Of a stretch of 64,000 nt of DNA, positions 50,251 to 60,689 are shown one piece after another (position 1 is the stretch's first letter; each line of letters begins with the position of its first letter). Position numbers and translations under genes: made by a program. Source of the DNA: Corbicula japonica (taxonomy: Eukaryota; Mollusca; Bivalvia; Venerida; Cyrenidae); the NCBI GenBank assembly GCA_038501625.1, contig JAZAYU010000013.1, positions 9,300,001-9,364,000 of the forward strand, written 5' to 3'. The notes beneath the pieces were generated by a model that was not told the origin of the DNA, did not search any database, and worked only from the letters and a program-made list of their open reading frames with translations.

Positions 50251-51217
50251 CTAACATAATGTAGTTAAAAAAAGAAAAGTTTGAAAATCTTTAAGATTGT
50301 TCATTCTACTGTAAAACAAACATGTATAATATGGTTACAATAACACATACGACTAAACATAATTTAAACAGGAAGAGCCTTGCATCGATCAGTAGTTTTT
50401 TTTAAGTTGTGCTTTTAACGAGGTTTTATAATCTCATTTACCGTCTAGGTCTCATACATGTTCAGGATGACACTGGAATTAGTTGCAGTCCAATTACACA
50501 ATTCGACAATTTTCATAGAAAAAGACATACACATAAACAATTCAACATAAATAGCTAATGACACAGTCAATAGGAAGTGGCTAGGTGCTCATGACGGAAC
50601 TGTGAACAATGCAACTAATTAAATGTTTTTAAGAAGGCTACGTTCTTATATTCTCTTTGTGAAAGATTGAAATAAGTTAAACATATTATGTGAATTTGAC
50701 ACCTCCATAACAAATTAAAATCATTTTTTTGAAGAATATAACTATTGGAATTTTATAGACAGTATTCTAGTCTGATTGGCCCAGACGGAAGACCTATTTA
50801 TAGATATTCAACAACGGTTGACGCACGCTCTGACGTGCAACTTTTAGCTGACGTCAAAGACGCCATCGCAATGATAAAAACCCCTGGCCAAGGCATTATT
50901 GGCTAGACATGAATTGTTAAATTTTTGTTTGTTCTACTGCTTTGAAATCAAATACTTCATTTTATTAATTTTGGGGGGTGGGGATGGGGGGAGATCATTA
51001 GGCATAACTGATTTTGGATAAGTTGACAGTCAGAGTTTCTTTAGAAGAACTTTATTTTAAAGTTTACTTGCCTCGCGACTTTTAACTTATCAGTAACGTT
51101 CTATAGCTATCATGAAAAGTTTAATTTTTGCGGACTATTTTTTATTGAAAATAACTTTTTAATTTTCTAAAAAATAGAAGTAACAAAATAACTAATTTAC
51201 TCGTAGGTCTCTTATAC
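50251..51217. other. No gene seen; G-rich tract
   Basis: AT-rich spacer. Positions 50,973-50,992 are a G-rich run (GGGGGGTGGGGATGGGGGGA) that could form a quadruplex-like structure on the plus strand. No gene. Confidence 0.4.
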
Positions 51218-51484
51218 GAGGCGCGTCACGGAAAAAGGTACCTTCTGACATAAAGGATCCTTTGACATTAATTCTTGAAATGACGTCATAATGTTGAGCA
51301 AACGACATTAATGTACTTTTTAAGCATTTCGTGTTACAAACAACATTATGCTGTCTAAAAGTGTAACAATATCCCCAATAAGTTATAAGAAAGTAACAGA
51401 TATATTGCAAGTTTTTTCTTCATATAATTACAACTAAAAAGTGAACAATATGACAATATGACACCTTTTCCCGTAGCGTGCCCC
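51218..51484. mobile_element. MITE family B, copy 2 (267 bp)
   Basis: Partner of 10,696-10,946. The left end reads GGCGCGTCACGGAAAAAGGT, the interior has GACGTCATAA, GTTATAAGAAA and GTGTAACAA in the same order, and the right end reads CCCGTAGCGTGCCCC. The first two bases of the left end are mutated (GA for GG) and no clear target duplication is visible. It lies beside no other recognised element. Confidence 0.8.
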
Positions 51485-54119
51485 AATTATCGGAAACTGT
51501 AATAATTGGCATTTTTCGAATTTCATGTTTGTCCTGTCCTGAAAAGTTCAACGTTTAAAGATTTAAAGTTTCATTTGTATTTAATATTATGTTTGCACTT
51601 TCTTTGTTACAGTATTTTAAATGACTTATTCTGTTGTGTTTTATTGTTATCGTTGTTTATTTTAGTCTTCATGATTTGTCTGTCAGAAACAGGATATCCT
51701 GTAGATGGACAAAGAACTGTCCGAAGGATTCAAGTTCTTGTGCATTCAATTTGTATCTGAAGAACATGACTAATATCAAATAACAAAATAAAATAAAATA
51801 TATCAGTTTGAATACCGGTAGTTGTTTTGGATACTATATCAGTCGTTGATTTTTCCCTTCTTATTCTACGAGTGCATATGGCTGGTATTAAGTTTGTTTG
51901 CCATGAATATGAAGGAGGTTTGAAAAATACCCTCTGAGTGAATATATGAGATTGGTTTTTCCAAGTTTCGGCTTTTTAAACCAGATTTTCAAAACCCTGG
52001 TTATAAGGTTGCGGTATGTCGTTTGGAGGGCCGGCTGGCGTCAACATTTGTTAAATTGTTTAAATCAACTTCATCTCAGTAACTTAATGTATGTAAGGAA
52101 GATCTTTGAAGCCTAACATGGTTGTATGACACTAAAGAAGCAATAAACAGGACAAGTTTCACACTCTTGACATAATTTTGACATAGAAATGACTAATTGC
52201 ATACCAGACGCTGTTCCAAGCCCGGATGGCTACCTATGGAGACCCACTAAATAAAGGACTCCGGAAGAAATCTAATCCATAATGTCAGGGGTTTGTGACA
52301 CAATTAACCTCTCTGTTATGAAAATCCCAGCAATTTTCAGTTCTTCGTTCAAAAACCAAGTAATGGAAAAAAGTGTTCAGTATCAAATCCTTGTTAACAA
52401 ACTCGTTTTTGTGTGTCGCCCTTTCGAAGAAAAGTTGATACATGGGGACCACTTTGTCAATCTGTCTGACCGTCCGTTCGTGACGAAAACTTAACTATGA
52501 CTATGCTATTTCTAAGAATTTATTCATTAGACTCTTTAAAAGTATATTGCTTTTGACAACAGCATAATGGTGATTCAAAAATCTTCAGGTCACTAATTAC
52601 GGAGTTATGCATCCTTTCGTACTTGGATTTTGATTCTGACAAATTATTAGAAGGCGAAACAAGTTTTCAACTAAACGCCGATTTAGTATATATGTATCGA
52701 CCGCTATCATTTTTAATTCGGCATTAAAATGATTATGCATACACCAAACAAGTTTTCTAACGGGTTATTTTATAACACATACAATTTAAGGTTTTTAAAC
52801 AAAATCTTAAATATGGCTTGATGTTTATTTAAACTTTGATATGAGTCAAAATTATCTGCGTTGATGATAATGAAAACTTTTATATGAGTCAAACTTTAAC
52901 AGTATTTGAAAGCAATATTCTAAATTCAGAAAAAAGCAAACATGTTGGACATTACATATAATTACTAATAGATCCTGTTTGCAAATTAAAGGAAGTACAA
53001 AATCCAACTTTTCGTTTACCACAAACAACTATTTTTTTTTTAACTAATAGATACTGAACCGACAACTTGCAAGATAAATATATTGGTGATCACATTCCAC
53101 CATACGTTTTAATTGAATTTCACTATTATAATTACTGTAAAGGAGTTCCTCATGGTATATCATAACATTTTAATTTTGCTTTCAGATTTGTGTCCTCCCA
53201 AACACTTAAAACCGCTTCTGACCCAAAGCTCCTCATTGCAAGTTATACAGACGTATAAAATAGTGATGTTACACTCACAAAGATAGCGGCCCATAGTTGG
53301 GAACCTGCAAACATTAGAACGTGAGGCCCCAGTGCCATGCAGGTAGCCAGTTTTATGATAGAAGTAAAACGCGGAGAGGAGAAGAGAGCAGGGTTATACA
53401 ATGAAAATTTAAAAATAGGCGGCCCAAAGAAGTCGATGATGATACTTGGGGTCTCTTTCTCTTGCTTAGTTTATCTGTGTGTGCGGGATGCAAATTTCCT
53501 GATCTGCGTTTAACTGTTTTGTTTATATTCACATTATTCTAACAGTCTATGCTATTAAACGCAATAAATTATGTTTCAATTAATCTGCATCATTTTCTAA
53601 GAAAAATATGCTTGATGAAAACCATAATGTTTAATGTTAATCCGTGATAGATTTACAAGACTTAGATAAGTTTTTCTAGTCTTATATCCACTTACATAAA
53701 AATAAGTAGACAAAACCCAGAGTTCATACTGCTAATTAGGAGATAATGAACTCTCAGACTCTATTTCCTGTCTAACCATGTTGCACCACGTTTCTTGTCT
53801 ATTGAAATATATTTCAAAAATGTTTTCTGGAACAACCATGGCGCCAAGTGTATACGAGGCTGATCTTATAAGGTTTGCTAATCTGTTCTTTTTCTGAGAT
53901 AATTCTTCTTCAAAATGAACGCAACTATACCAGTCTTTTATGTTGCTGTCTTATCTGTTTACATTTAAGAAGTTCTAATTTGAAACAAAAAATCATTTTA
54001 ATCGAATAAATTGAAACAGACCTTTGAACGTCGCCGGAGACGACAATTCAAAGAAATAAAATGCTCAGTGTGACTGCGAATGTTCATAAGCGACATAAAG
54101 AATGCAAATTACAGTCGAT
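51485..54119. other. No gene seen
   Basis: AT-rich DNA. The frames at 51,506-51,760 and 52,282-52,494 lack recognisable domains; the first is hydrophobic because of its T-rich composition. A TCTGTCTGACCGTCCGTTCG word at 52,460-52,479 resembles the terminal tetranucleotide runs of the tandem-core elements and may mark a fragment. Confidence 0.4.
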
Positions 54120-54190
54120 GCGGCGAGCGCTACTCAGTATTTAAACAATTGAACAGTAAAAGTTTGGATCCATCTCAAACAATGTTCATA
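54120..54190 (+). repeat. Fragment related to 2,001-2,060
   Basis: GCGAGCGCTACTCAG, TATTTAAACAATTGAACAGT and CCATCTCAAAC parallel GAGCGCAACTCAG, CTTTAAACAAGTGAACATT and CCATCTTAAAA at 2,001-2,055. In both places family A sequence follows a short way downstream, so this may be a frequent neighbour or an upstream part of the same composite element. Confidence 0.5.
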
Positions 54191-54369
54191 TGACGATGAT
54201 CGTCAAATATTGAGTTTTTAAAATAACACCATTCCACCAAATGCAAGGTTTGCCCTAAACCCGAAAGCTAGGTTAAAATCTAAACTGAACAAACGTTTGC
54301 CAGGGACAGTTTATGATGAACACTTCTTTGTGCTAATCATTAGGTAAAAGATTGTTTAAAATATCTTAA

Positions 54370-54910
54370 AAAAATAACAAAGCTACACCTCTCCATGCAG
54401 CAAAACAGAAGAGAGCAAAAGAGAACATGTGTTTATAAGTTGACCCAAGTTTAAAAAAAAGCAACATATGCATATCAGGAATCGCCACACTCAAAAAACA
54501 CAGCCTCCCTGAGTGGGGAGGGGTGTGAAAAATGTAAAATACAATCCCTGAGGGATGAAACGATAACAGTATTGATTGAAAGTACGGGGAGACGTTTTAC
54601 GGCCGCCACACAGCACAGACAAAACTACTGTGATTATAAAAAGCAACATATGCATATCAGGAAGACACTATTGAACAATTAACGAAAACGAGAACCTGTG
54701 GATAACTGACCTGGAAAGGTTAGTGACAATTTGCCACTGGGGGTTTTAAACCAGGTTCGAACATTAATCAAACTCACACTTGCCCCAACAGATTGTCATA
54801 TAAACAAATAAGGATAAGTTGCTTTGGTTAGATAACTCTAACACATCCATCAGTTCGAAAATGTTGTAAGCAAAGCACACAAACATATAAAATAATAAGT
54901 GGATAGCTTT
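54370..54910 (+). mobile_element. Family A copy interrupted by a SINE-like body
   Basis: A purine-rich family A fragment lies at 54,370-54,440. The head GCATATCAGGAATCGCCACA starts at 54,469, and after CCTCCC the family sequence is interrupted by about 130 bp. That insert contains GTACGGGGAGAC and TTTTACGGCCGCCACAC, a segment also present at 63,690-63,720 between the two SINE heads. The head words AAAGCAACATATGCATATCA recur at the insert's right side (54,638), followed by the family A 3' half to about 54,905. The duplicated head could be a very long target duplication or two adjacent insertions. Confidence 0.6.
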
Positions 54911-56590
54911 GTCATAAGGTGGTTGCATAATTGCCTTACTGAGATCAGAGTCCCGGGAGTTACATGACCAATAACACGATGGCAGTGAGAAAAACACATT
55001 GAGTTTCTATGATTTTATAAGTCAGAGTGGCTTTTAGGTGGTTTCTTTCTAAAAAAAATCAAAGTCTGAAAATGCTGCTAAGAAGTATCCCCGACGTCAT
55101 CCTTATAATAACGAGGTTCAAATGAAAATGAAATTTAAAAACAATTTGTAGTTATTTCTGCAAATATGTGATATCGGAAAATACAAGACTGTTGCAGGAG
55201 TATTTTAATTGCATTCTTTCAATCTCCCTAATCATTGCATCCACTGGAGAAGCCAAATTCTTTGAAGATCGGCTAATAAAGACATATAAGCATTGACAAT
55301 AAGGCATTTCGAAATAGTCTGAGATAGGCATCTAAGATCATAATCTCTGCGAATCAGGATCTTAACTAATAATGCATTCTGTCATTTCGTTGTTGTCACT
55401 TCCTGGTACAGGCTTTATCGGAAAACGGTTTTTTTTTTCATTCTGAAATAACTCACGAATTCTCACCTGTTAGTGTCTGGCACTCAAATGACCACTTAAA
55501 ACAAACAACAATTAGGGATATGAACACTGTTTTTGTGCCAGGTGATTTATTCGTACAGAAATATCCTTAACATGATAAATAACTATTATCGATAATTGAT
55601 GAAGATTTGTCATAAGTAAAAAGAAGATTGCGATCTTCATCGACGGATTAATTTATCTTGTTTTCTTTAAAACTTCTACAAACCAATTAGTTACAGTCAA
55701 GAGTAAATGGTTAAAAACATATTTTGATAAGGTTTCGGATAAAGTGATAGGCTAGTGAACGATCGACACTTTCTGTTGAGTATTTCAAGCCTAGTATTGA
55801 TTTATTTTATGCAATCTAGTTTTTTTTTCTTTTCGTAATGTTACCTGTTAAGGCAAAAAGATTAAAATGCTATTAGTCTGTCATATCAAGTCTTGGGTTA
55901 GAAGTCTTGATCCCAATCAAACTGGTCATAAATCGTATAACTTGCTTTGTTATGTTTTATTGTGTCGCCATTTACACACATAGCGATCGCTTTGTCCATC
56001 CATTAGTTCGTCTGTGAATCGGTCATGAAAGATGTTGGCAAAAAACTTTGGCATTTCTCGTCTTCCAACCGGATGGAATTATAAGGATTGAACCGACGTG
56101 TATTTCTGTGTTAGGTTTTCTTAAACTCTGCTAACAATTGAGTCTCGATTCTATTTTTTCTGACTCAAATTAACCGCTTTACAATACAAAAACCGCAAAA
56201 TTCACCCATACCAAACTTGGAGATAAAACATGAACAAAAGCAAACAAAACAACAACAAGACAGTTTTAGTCCGGTCGATTTTACGCAACGTGTTTTGAAT
56301 TGTAAGCTCTCACCTTTTTTGTCCTCTAACGTTTTGTAGCGCTTCCACGAGACGCTCTGTCACTGATCAGTCGTGTCGATGATATGTAATGTCGGTGTTT
56401 TTTCTTATCGTTTTTTTATGTCATAGTTTTGTCATATGCCCTTCTAGATGATCTAGACTACAATGACCAAATTAAGCGTGAAATCCAAAGATTTGTATTT
56501 AATATATGTGTTATTCGACTGATTTTAGAGATAAATAAACTCTAGAAAAAAAGTTTCCTGTAATATTTAGGCGTACTCTTTTGCTAAATG
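54911..56590. other. No gene seen
   Basis: AT-rich spacer downstream of the C1q gene's 3' end. No supported frame. Around 55,990-56,040 there is a TTTGTCCATCCATTAGTTCG, TCTGTGAATCGGTCATG stretch that looks like decayed dispersed repeat. Confidence 0.4.
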
Positions 56591-56595
56591 TGACC

Positions 56596-56601
56596 TTTAA
56601 T
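56596..56601 (-). terminator. Probable polyadenylation signal of C1qDC gene 1
   Basis: ATTAAA on the minus strand, about 30 bases after the TAA stop codon. It is the commonest natural variant of AATAAA and sits at a usable distance. It is the only close candidate. Confidence 0.5.
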
Positions 56602-56630
56602 TATGAGGAAGCGTAAGAACATAGTTCACG

Positions 56631-57622
56631 TTAATGGAGCAATACTCCCATAAAGGCCGCACGCCTATAACCAGTCTCTTCTAGAATTTCTGGATAAGTA
56701 CTCTTGATCCAGACTTTTTCATTCTTAGTCACAGCAATGATCGCATGAGCAGAGCTACAACTACTAGCATTTGGCTGATACTGAATTCCCTCAGCCGCTT
56801 GTTTGCCCTCGTAAATAATTGCATAAACAACACCGTTGTTGTACTGGTTGCAAGCTTGCACCGTGAATAGGTACAATCCGTTAACAGGCGCTGTGAAGAC
56901 ACCATTGGAAGCGTTGTAGCCGCCGCCTTCGTTGAGGACAATGGTCTTGAAAATGATGTCTCGACCTTTCACCAATTTAAGTTCGGCAGGGTCATTCGCA
57001 GTAAAGGCTACAAATGGTTTCTTTTCCGTTGGCTCTGAAGGTTAAATATGCATATTTTCAAAACTTTTGTTAGCAAAGACATTTATTTTTAATTTAACAA
57101 TTATGCTTAAGGGCCATTCTACATGTACAATACCATTTGAGAATTATACAGTGAGATGTAAAACATTCATACATTTTAAAGTAGCATATTAACATTTGAA
57201 TTAATCATGTTTACAAAATCTAAAATATATTTTCGTGAACACAAAGAAGTTGTTGTAAGTTATTGCTTTAAAAACAAAACAGATAATTTTATGATGTTTT
57301 GTTAAACGATTAAACTGCATTAGGCATGTTATCTTCCATTACATTATTATAGGAAAATCTTTAAAATACCTGCTCGTCCATTTGCCAGTTCATTCCTCAA
57401 TTCCTGCCTAAATGTTACCATTTCATTCCATCGATGTGCTAACACAGCAATCACGGTTTCTTCAAGATGGCGGACGTCCTGTTTAAGCTCTTTTATCTCG
57501 GCATCAGTATTGGCTAATTTATCATTAACATGTCCTTCGTAACAACATTGACTTTAAACTGCGCAAATGATCTTAATGATCACATGAAGCAAGATTGTAG
57601 TGAAAATTATCGACTTATCCAT
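56631..57622 (-). CDS. C1q domain-containing protein, two exons, one in-frame stop
   Basis: Secreted C1q-domain protein; in bivalves the family acts as soluble, often lectin-like, recognition proteins. Model: exon 1 57,622-57,370, intron 57,369-57,035 (GT...AG, phase 1), exon 2 57,034-56,631; 218 codons. Residues 1-21 are a signal peptide (MDKSIIFTTILLHVIIKIIC). Residues ~35-82 form a coiled coil with heptads through I43, L46, V50, L53, V57, L61, M68 and L75. The C1q domain is ~90-218. Its signature F-x5-N-x4-Y-x6-F-x5-G-x-Y-x-F begins at F113 and fits at all but the last position. Two N-glycosylation sequons are present (N125; NAS in YQPNASSC). Codon 23 is TAA (57,556-57,554), directly after the signal peptide, while the rest stays in frame across the splice. 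This could be a sequencing error, a null allele, a young pseudogene or readthrough. The start is the first ATG after a TATA box. Confidence 0.87.
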
Positions 57623-57635
57623 GATGACAGAAACA

Positions 57636-57670
57636 AAATGAGAATCTTTCGATAATCAAGCTTTTTATAC
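57636..57670 (-). promoter_or_regulatory. TATA box and likely start region of C1qDC gene 1
   Basis: TATAAAAAG lies at 57,669-57,661 on the minus strand, about 40-45 bases before the ATG at 57,622. A TCATTTT initiator-like word about 25-30 bases downstream (near 57,635) gives a very short 5' leader of about 12-20 bases. The box, leader and signal peptide follow in the order expected for a strongly expressed secreted-protein gene. Confidence 0.6.
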
Positions 57671-57712
57671 AGTGTTTACAGGTTACATGTTTATAAGCAA
57701 GGAAATTATATT

Positions 57713-57807
57713 TTATATGGAACAAACGAAGAACGTAAACAATCTACTGAATGACTTTGTAATTAAGAATTTTAATAATTTTCTTCTGCAAATGTAAATG
57801 ACTATTT
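57713..57807 (-). repeat. Upstream segment of C1qDC gene 1, duplicated at 60,161-60,255
   Basis: This 95-bp segment begins about 45 bp upstream of the TATA box and has an inverted copy at 60,161-60,255 with four mismatches by my count (about 96% identity, no gaps). It includes AACAAACGAAGAACGTAAAC and TGAATGACTTTGTAATT. It may be either duplicated promoter DNA or a short repeat that landed in the promoter. Confidence 0.9.
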
Positions 57808-58221
57808 TGAAAGAAAACGCAGACCGTAACAGCCACATCACGCAATCAAAACAAGTGTACAACGATTCTCAATCTAACCATTTCATGTAGTTAAAATTAG
57901 GTGCATATGGTTCATTTAAATTTCGCACCTACGATTATTTGTGTAAAAACAATAAAATCAGCACGTACAGCGCAGGATACGGATACCCCATCCATTAAAT
58001 GTAAAATCTCTAGAGGCCAAGCGGCGTAGGCTTGATCCGTTCTCTGAAGCAATTATCTATTTCTAATCTACCACGACCATCAAGTTTGTTTATTCTATAG
58101 GAGTTGCATTACAGTGACCGTGGTAAATTACTTCTAAAAGTCCGTTTTCTCGGCATGACGTAATTTATATTTTGACGCAATTAACCGCTCGATGGTATGA
58201 AGTGTAGTCAACTTTGATTAA
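57808..58221. other. No gene seen
   Basis: Spacer upstream of C1qDC gene 1. It contains a slightly GC-richer phrase (GAGGCCAAGCGGCGTAGGCT, 58,013-58,032) that I do not recognise. Confidence 0.4.
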
Positions 58222-58423
58222 GGTAGTCTTACTGTAATGATTTCCCGCGTTTTTTTCTCGAATATCGGGAATACTCGGTTAACTGTCACTAACGTTCGAC
58301 AATAATCGATGTCGCTTCGGTTACTATCGGCTCTGACGAGTAGCGTCAGAAGTCACCGAAAGCGAGCCGATGTTTGACGACGTCGCAAATGTATGCGCGG
58401 GAAAGCATTACAGTTAGACTACC
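58222..58423. mobile_element. MITE family C (202 bp, ~28-bp TIRs)
   Basis: Ends are inverted copies matching at about 26 of 28 positions: GGTAGTCT-ACTGTAATG-TTTCCCGCG from each side. The interior is GC-richer and contains a hairpin (CTGACG-AGTAG-CGTCAG) and TCGGTTACTATCGGCTC against GAGCCGATG. No clear target duplication. Single copy in this window. Confidence 0.85.
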
Positions 58424-58699
58424 ATAAGCTGTATTAGGGTTATTAAAAATGCAAGTGCAGTGAAAAAAGGTTTGATAATATTTAAGTTCATAAAGAGTCC
58501 ATATTTTTTGCAAACGGAAATGATTAAATTTATAGAAGTATTTAATAAGAAATAGATAATGCACGTTGCACAAACATGTAAAGTGTTCGAGTATATAGCG
58601 GCGTACAGCAATTATGCTGGATAATTTGTGGGTTTCTTGAAATCACAGAACACAAACGACTGATACGGGAATTAAATGAGTGCGTTAAAAAACGTGAAA
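58424..58699. other. No gene seen
   Basis: AT-rich spacer. Two overlapping minus-strand frames (58,346-58,573 and 58,414-58,611) overlap MITE C or its flank and are not called. Confidence 0.45.
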
Positions 58700-58765
58700 A
58701 CAAACTACCACTGGGTATGTAACCCGGGTTCTAGGGTACACAAAACTTACACGTGCTTAAACAAG
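58700..58765 (+). mobile_element. Family A tail fragment
   Basis: CTACCACTGGG, AACCCGGGTTCTAGGGT and ACTTACACGTGC correspond to the CCACTGGGGG, CCAGGTTCTAGGG and CTCACACTTGC tail words of family A. It is separate from the head fragment 430 bp to the right. Confidence 0.45.
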
Positions 58766-59179
58766 TTGTCCAAAAGAATTATGTTTTACTTTCTAAAATC
58801 CCATTATACGTGGAAACATTGTGGAAATAAATAAAAACAGAGGTTACTAGAAACCACATAACACGTTTCTTAAAATCAAAGCACTGAAAGTACTGATGGG
58901 TGGCGTTTTCGAGTGATTGTCATGTAACATCATCTATAGATTGTATGGAGTTTCCTATTGGAGGAGTATGAAGGAACTTTCGGATGGCAGAGCAAAAGTT
59001 TGCATGCCCGGCTTCTGCTTTATCAAGTTTTTTTTTACCACGGATTTTCGGGCGGATGCTTATATCCAAGACTGAAGTCATTTTGTGCCAGGAAAAATAT
59101 ATAATAAGTCAACCTTTGATTTGAAACTTTAAATTGACAATAAAGAAGTGAACACACATGGACAAATAAAAATACTTTA

Positions 59180-59270
59180 AAAAATGAAATATGCATATCA
59201 GGAATGACCACATCCAGCATACACAGCCTGCCCACACAGCCAAAAAGTAGAGAGAAAAAGAGAAACTATG
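59180..59270 (+). mobile_element. Family A head fragment
   Basis: ATATGCATATCAGGAATGAC, CACAGCCTGCCCACACAGCC and a GTAGAGAGAAAAAGAGA tract are the head and purine tract of family A. The remainder is missing or too diverged. Confidence 0.65.
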
Positions 59271-59346
59271 ATATAGTTGCTATTTGCACTATGATTTGAA
59301 ACAATATTTATTTATTATTAGGAAATAAAAGATATGCAAAAATAAA

Positions 59347-59710
59347 AATAATATGACTATAAAACAATTTAAAAAAATAAGTCAGAGCACTGCATCATGT
59401 CTAATAAATTGAAACGCTTTAAACGCTTTGAAGTTTCGTCTAAAGTTACACTTCAAAGCCTTCTTTTTTGTTAGAATGTCATGCTAATTACCGACTAGCT
59501 TTTTGGAAACTAAAACTTGTTTGAAAACGTACTGTGTGCAAACAAGTTGCATCGTGGTTAATGGATGATTTTTTTTGTTCTTTTCGAATAATATGACTAT
59601 AAAGCAATTTTATAAAAATTAGGCAGAGCACTTCATGTAATCTAATTAATTTTTAACGCTTTAAAAATTCGCCTGAAGTTTACACTTTAAAGCCGTATTT
59701 CATTAATATC
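59347..59710. repeat. Diverged tandem duplication, period ~240 bp
   Basis: AATAATATGACTATAAA at 59,347 and 59,587 starts two copies that continue with CAATTT, AGCACT, AACGCTTTAAA, CGTCTAAAGTTACACTTCAA / CGCCTGAAGTTTACACTTTA and AAGCC. Only about the first 120 bp of each unit is clearly conserved. Confidence 0.75.
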
Positions 59711-60137
59711 CATGCTTATTGTTTAATCAAATATCCCTCAAAATTCTGCATGAATGAATAGCCACACCAAGTTTGAGATAAGCTTTCATCACCCCATTAT
59801 TATTCTTGCAATTATCAATGGTAAATGTCCGAATATCCCTTGAATAAGTTATATTTATTATTGTTCCTATCTTGGCTTATCAGTACTAATTACAAGCAAA
59901 GCCCTCTGTTGAAAGCTGATCAGTGTATTGCTATTTGTAAACACATACACTGCTGCGAGATAACCTGTTTACCTAATAACAATCGCGCAGCGCCGTCTAC
60001 CGTCTCATAAACTCAGTGAACTCTCTGGAGGTAAAATGATCGAATTTCACTTTTGGTAACCGCGTTCGACTATATAAGTAGATAGAGACCCAGGTACCAT
60101 TTTGATCATGTGACCAAAATTCACATGTGAAACACTG
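59711..60137. other. No gene seen
   Basis: AT-rich spacer with a 61-codon plus frame (59,825-60,010) whose start is hydrophobic (LLLFLSWLI) but which has no recognisable domain. I do not call it. Confidence 0.4.
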
Positions 60138-60160
60138 GGCGGCGTTTTTAAACGCCACCC
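60138..60160. repeat. Short GC-rich hairpin at the left edge of the patchwork
   Basis: GGCGGCGTTT and AAACGCCACC form a ~10-bp stem with a short TT loop. It borders directly on the inverted copy of gene 1's upstream DNA. Confidence 0.6.
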
Positions 60161-60255
60161 AAATAGTCATTTACATTTGCGGTAGAAAATTATTAAAACT
60201 CTAAATTACAAAGTCATTCAGTAGATTGTTTACGTTCTTCGTTTGTTCCATATAA
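60161..60255 (+). repeat. Inverted 95-bp copy of C1qDC gene 1 upstream DNA
   Basis: Inverted partner of 57,713-57,807, about 96% identical and ungapped. Homology stops abruptly at both ends. On the right it passes within a few bases into a retrotransposon shard, so this is a rearranged fragment. No C1q exon accompanies it. Confidence 0.92.
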
Positions 60256-60263
60256 CCTCACCA

Positions 60264-60429
60264 TCACCACCTGCTTAACATGTGGTAGGCATCTGCTTCC
60301 TGTCTGGTCTTTGTGAGAGCCTTAATGATGGTGGCTTTCTCCTTGTATGTCACCTGGTTATCTGGTTGCTCTAACTGGGCTCCTAACCTAGCCAGCTCGT
60401 CAGCCTCCTCATTTCCGGGCACTCCACCG
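60264..60429 (-). pseudogene. RNase H-domain shard of a non-LTR retrotransposon
   Basis: Read on the minus strand, 60,429-60,267 translates without a stop for about 54 codons, ending in TGA. It contains HGGVPGNEEADELARLGA, the C-terminal RNase H signature H-x-G-x2-G-N-E-x-A-D of LINE and related elements. VTYKEKATIIKALTKTR follows, and then DAYHMLSRW, with what looks like a small internal deletion compared with intact elements. In-frame stops lie directly upstream (TGA TAA). Reverse transcriptase and endonuclease parts are absent, so this is a dead fragment. It is too short to show the clade; I- or jockey-like elements carry such a domain. Confidence 0.8.
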
Positions 60430-60438
60430 TGAGATTAT

Positions 60439-60593
60439 CATGCTGTTATCACAGTGCGGTATTTGTCCATGTACGTGCTCTTCTATTTTTATACACAAGT
60501 GTACATGTACAAGTATATGGCAGAGTGCAGGAATTATGTATAAAAATAGAAGAGCACGTACATGGACAAATACCGCACTGTGATAACAGCATG
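60439..60593. repeat. Perfect 56-bp inverted repeat with 43-bp spacer
   Basis: Left arm 60,439-60,494 and right arm 60,538-60,593 are exact reverse complements over all 56 bases (ends CATGCTGTTATC and GATAACAGCATG). The spacer itself contains the palindrome TGTACATGTACA. The same peptide (CCYHSAVFVHVRALLFLY) therefore appears on both strands, which is purely a product of the symmetry. Lack of any mismatch means a very recent event or active maintenance. Confidence 0.97.
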
Positions 60594-60689
60594 ACACTTT
60601 GCACACGTGTGTTGAATGACATTCTCCTGTTATTAGATGTATTCGGAAGGCCGGTGCGCCATGCTGTTTGCGTATTGCAATATTCTAAA

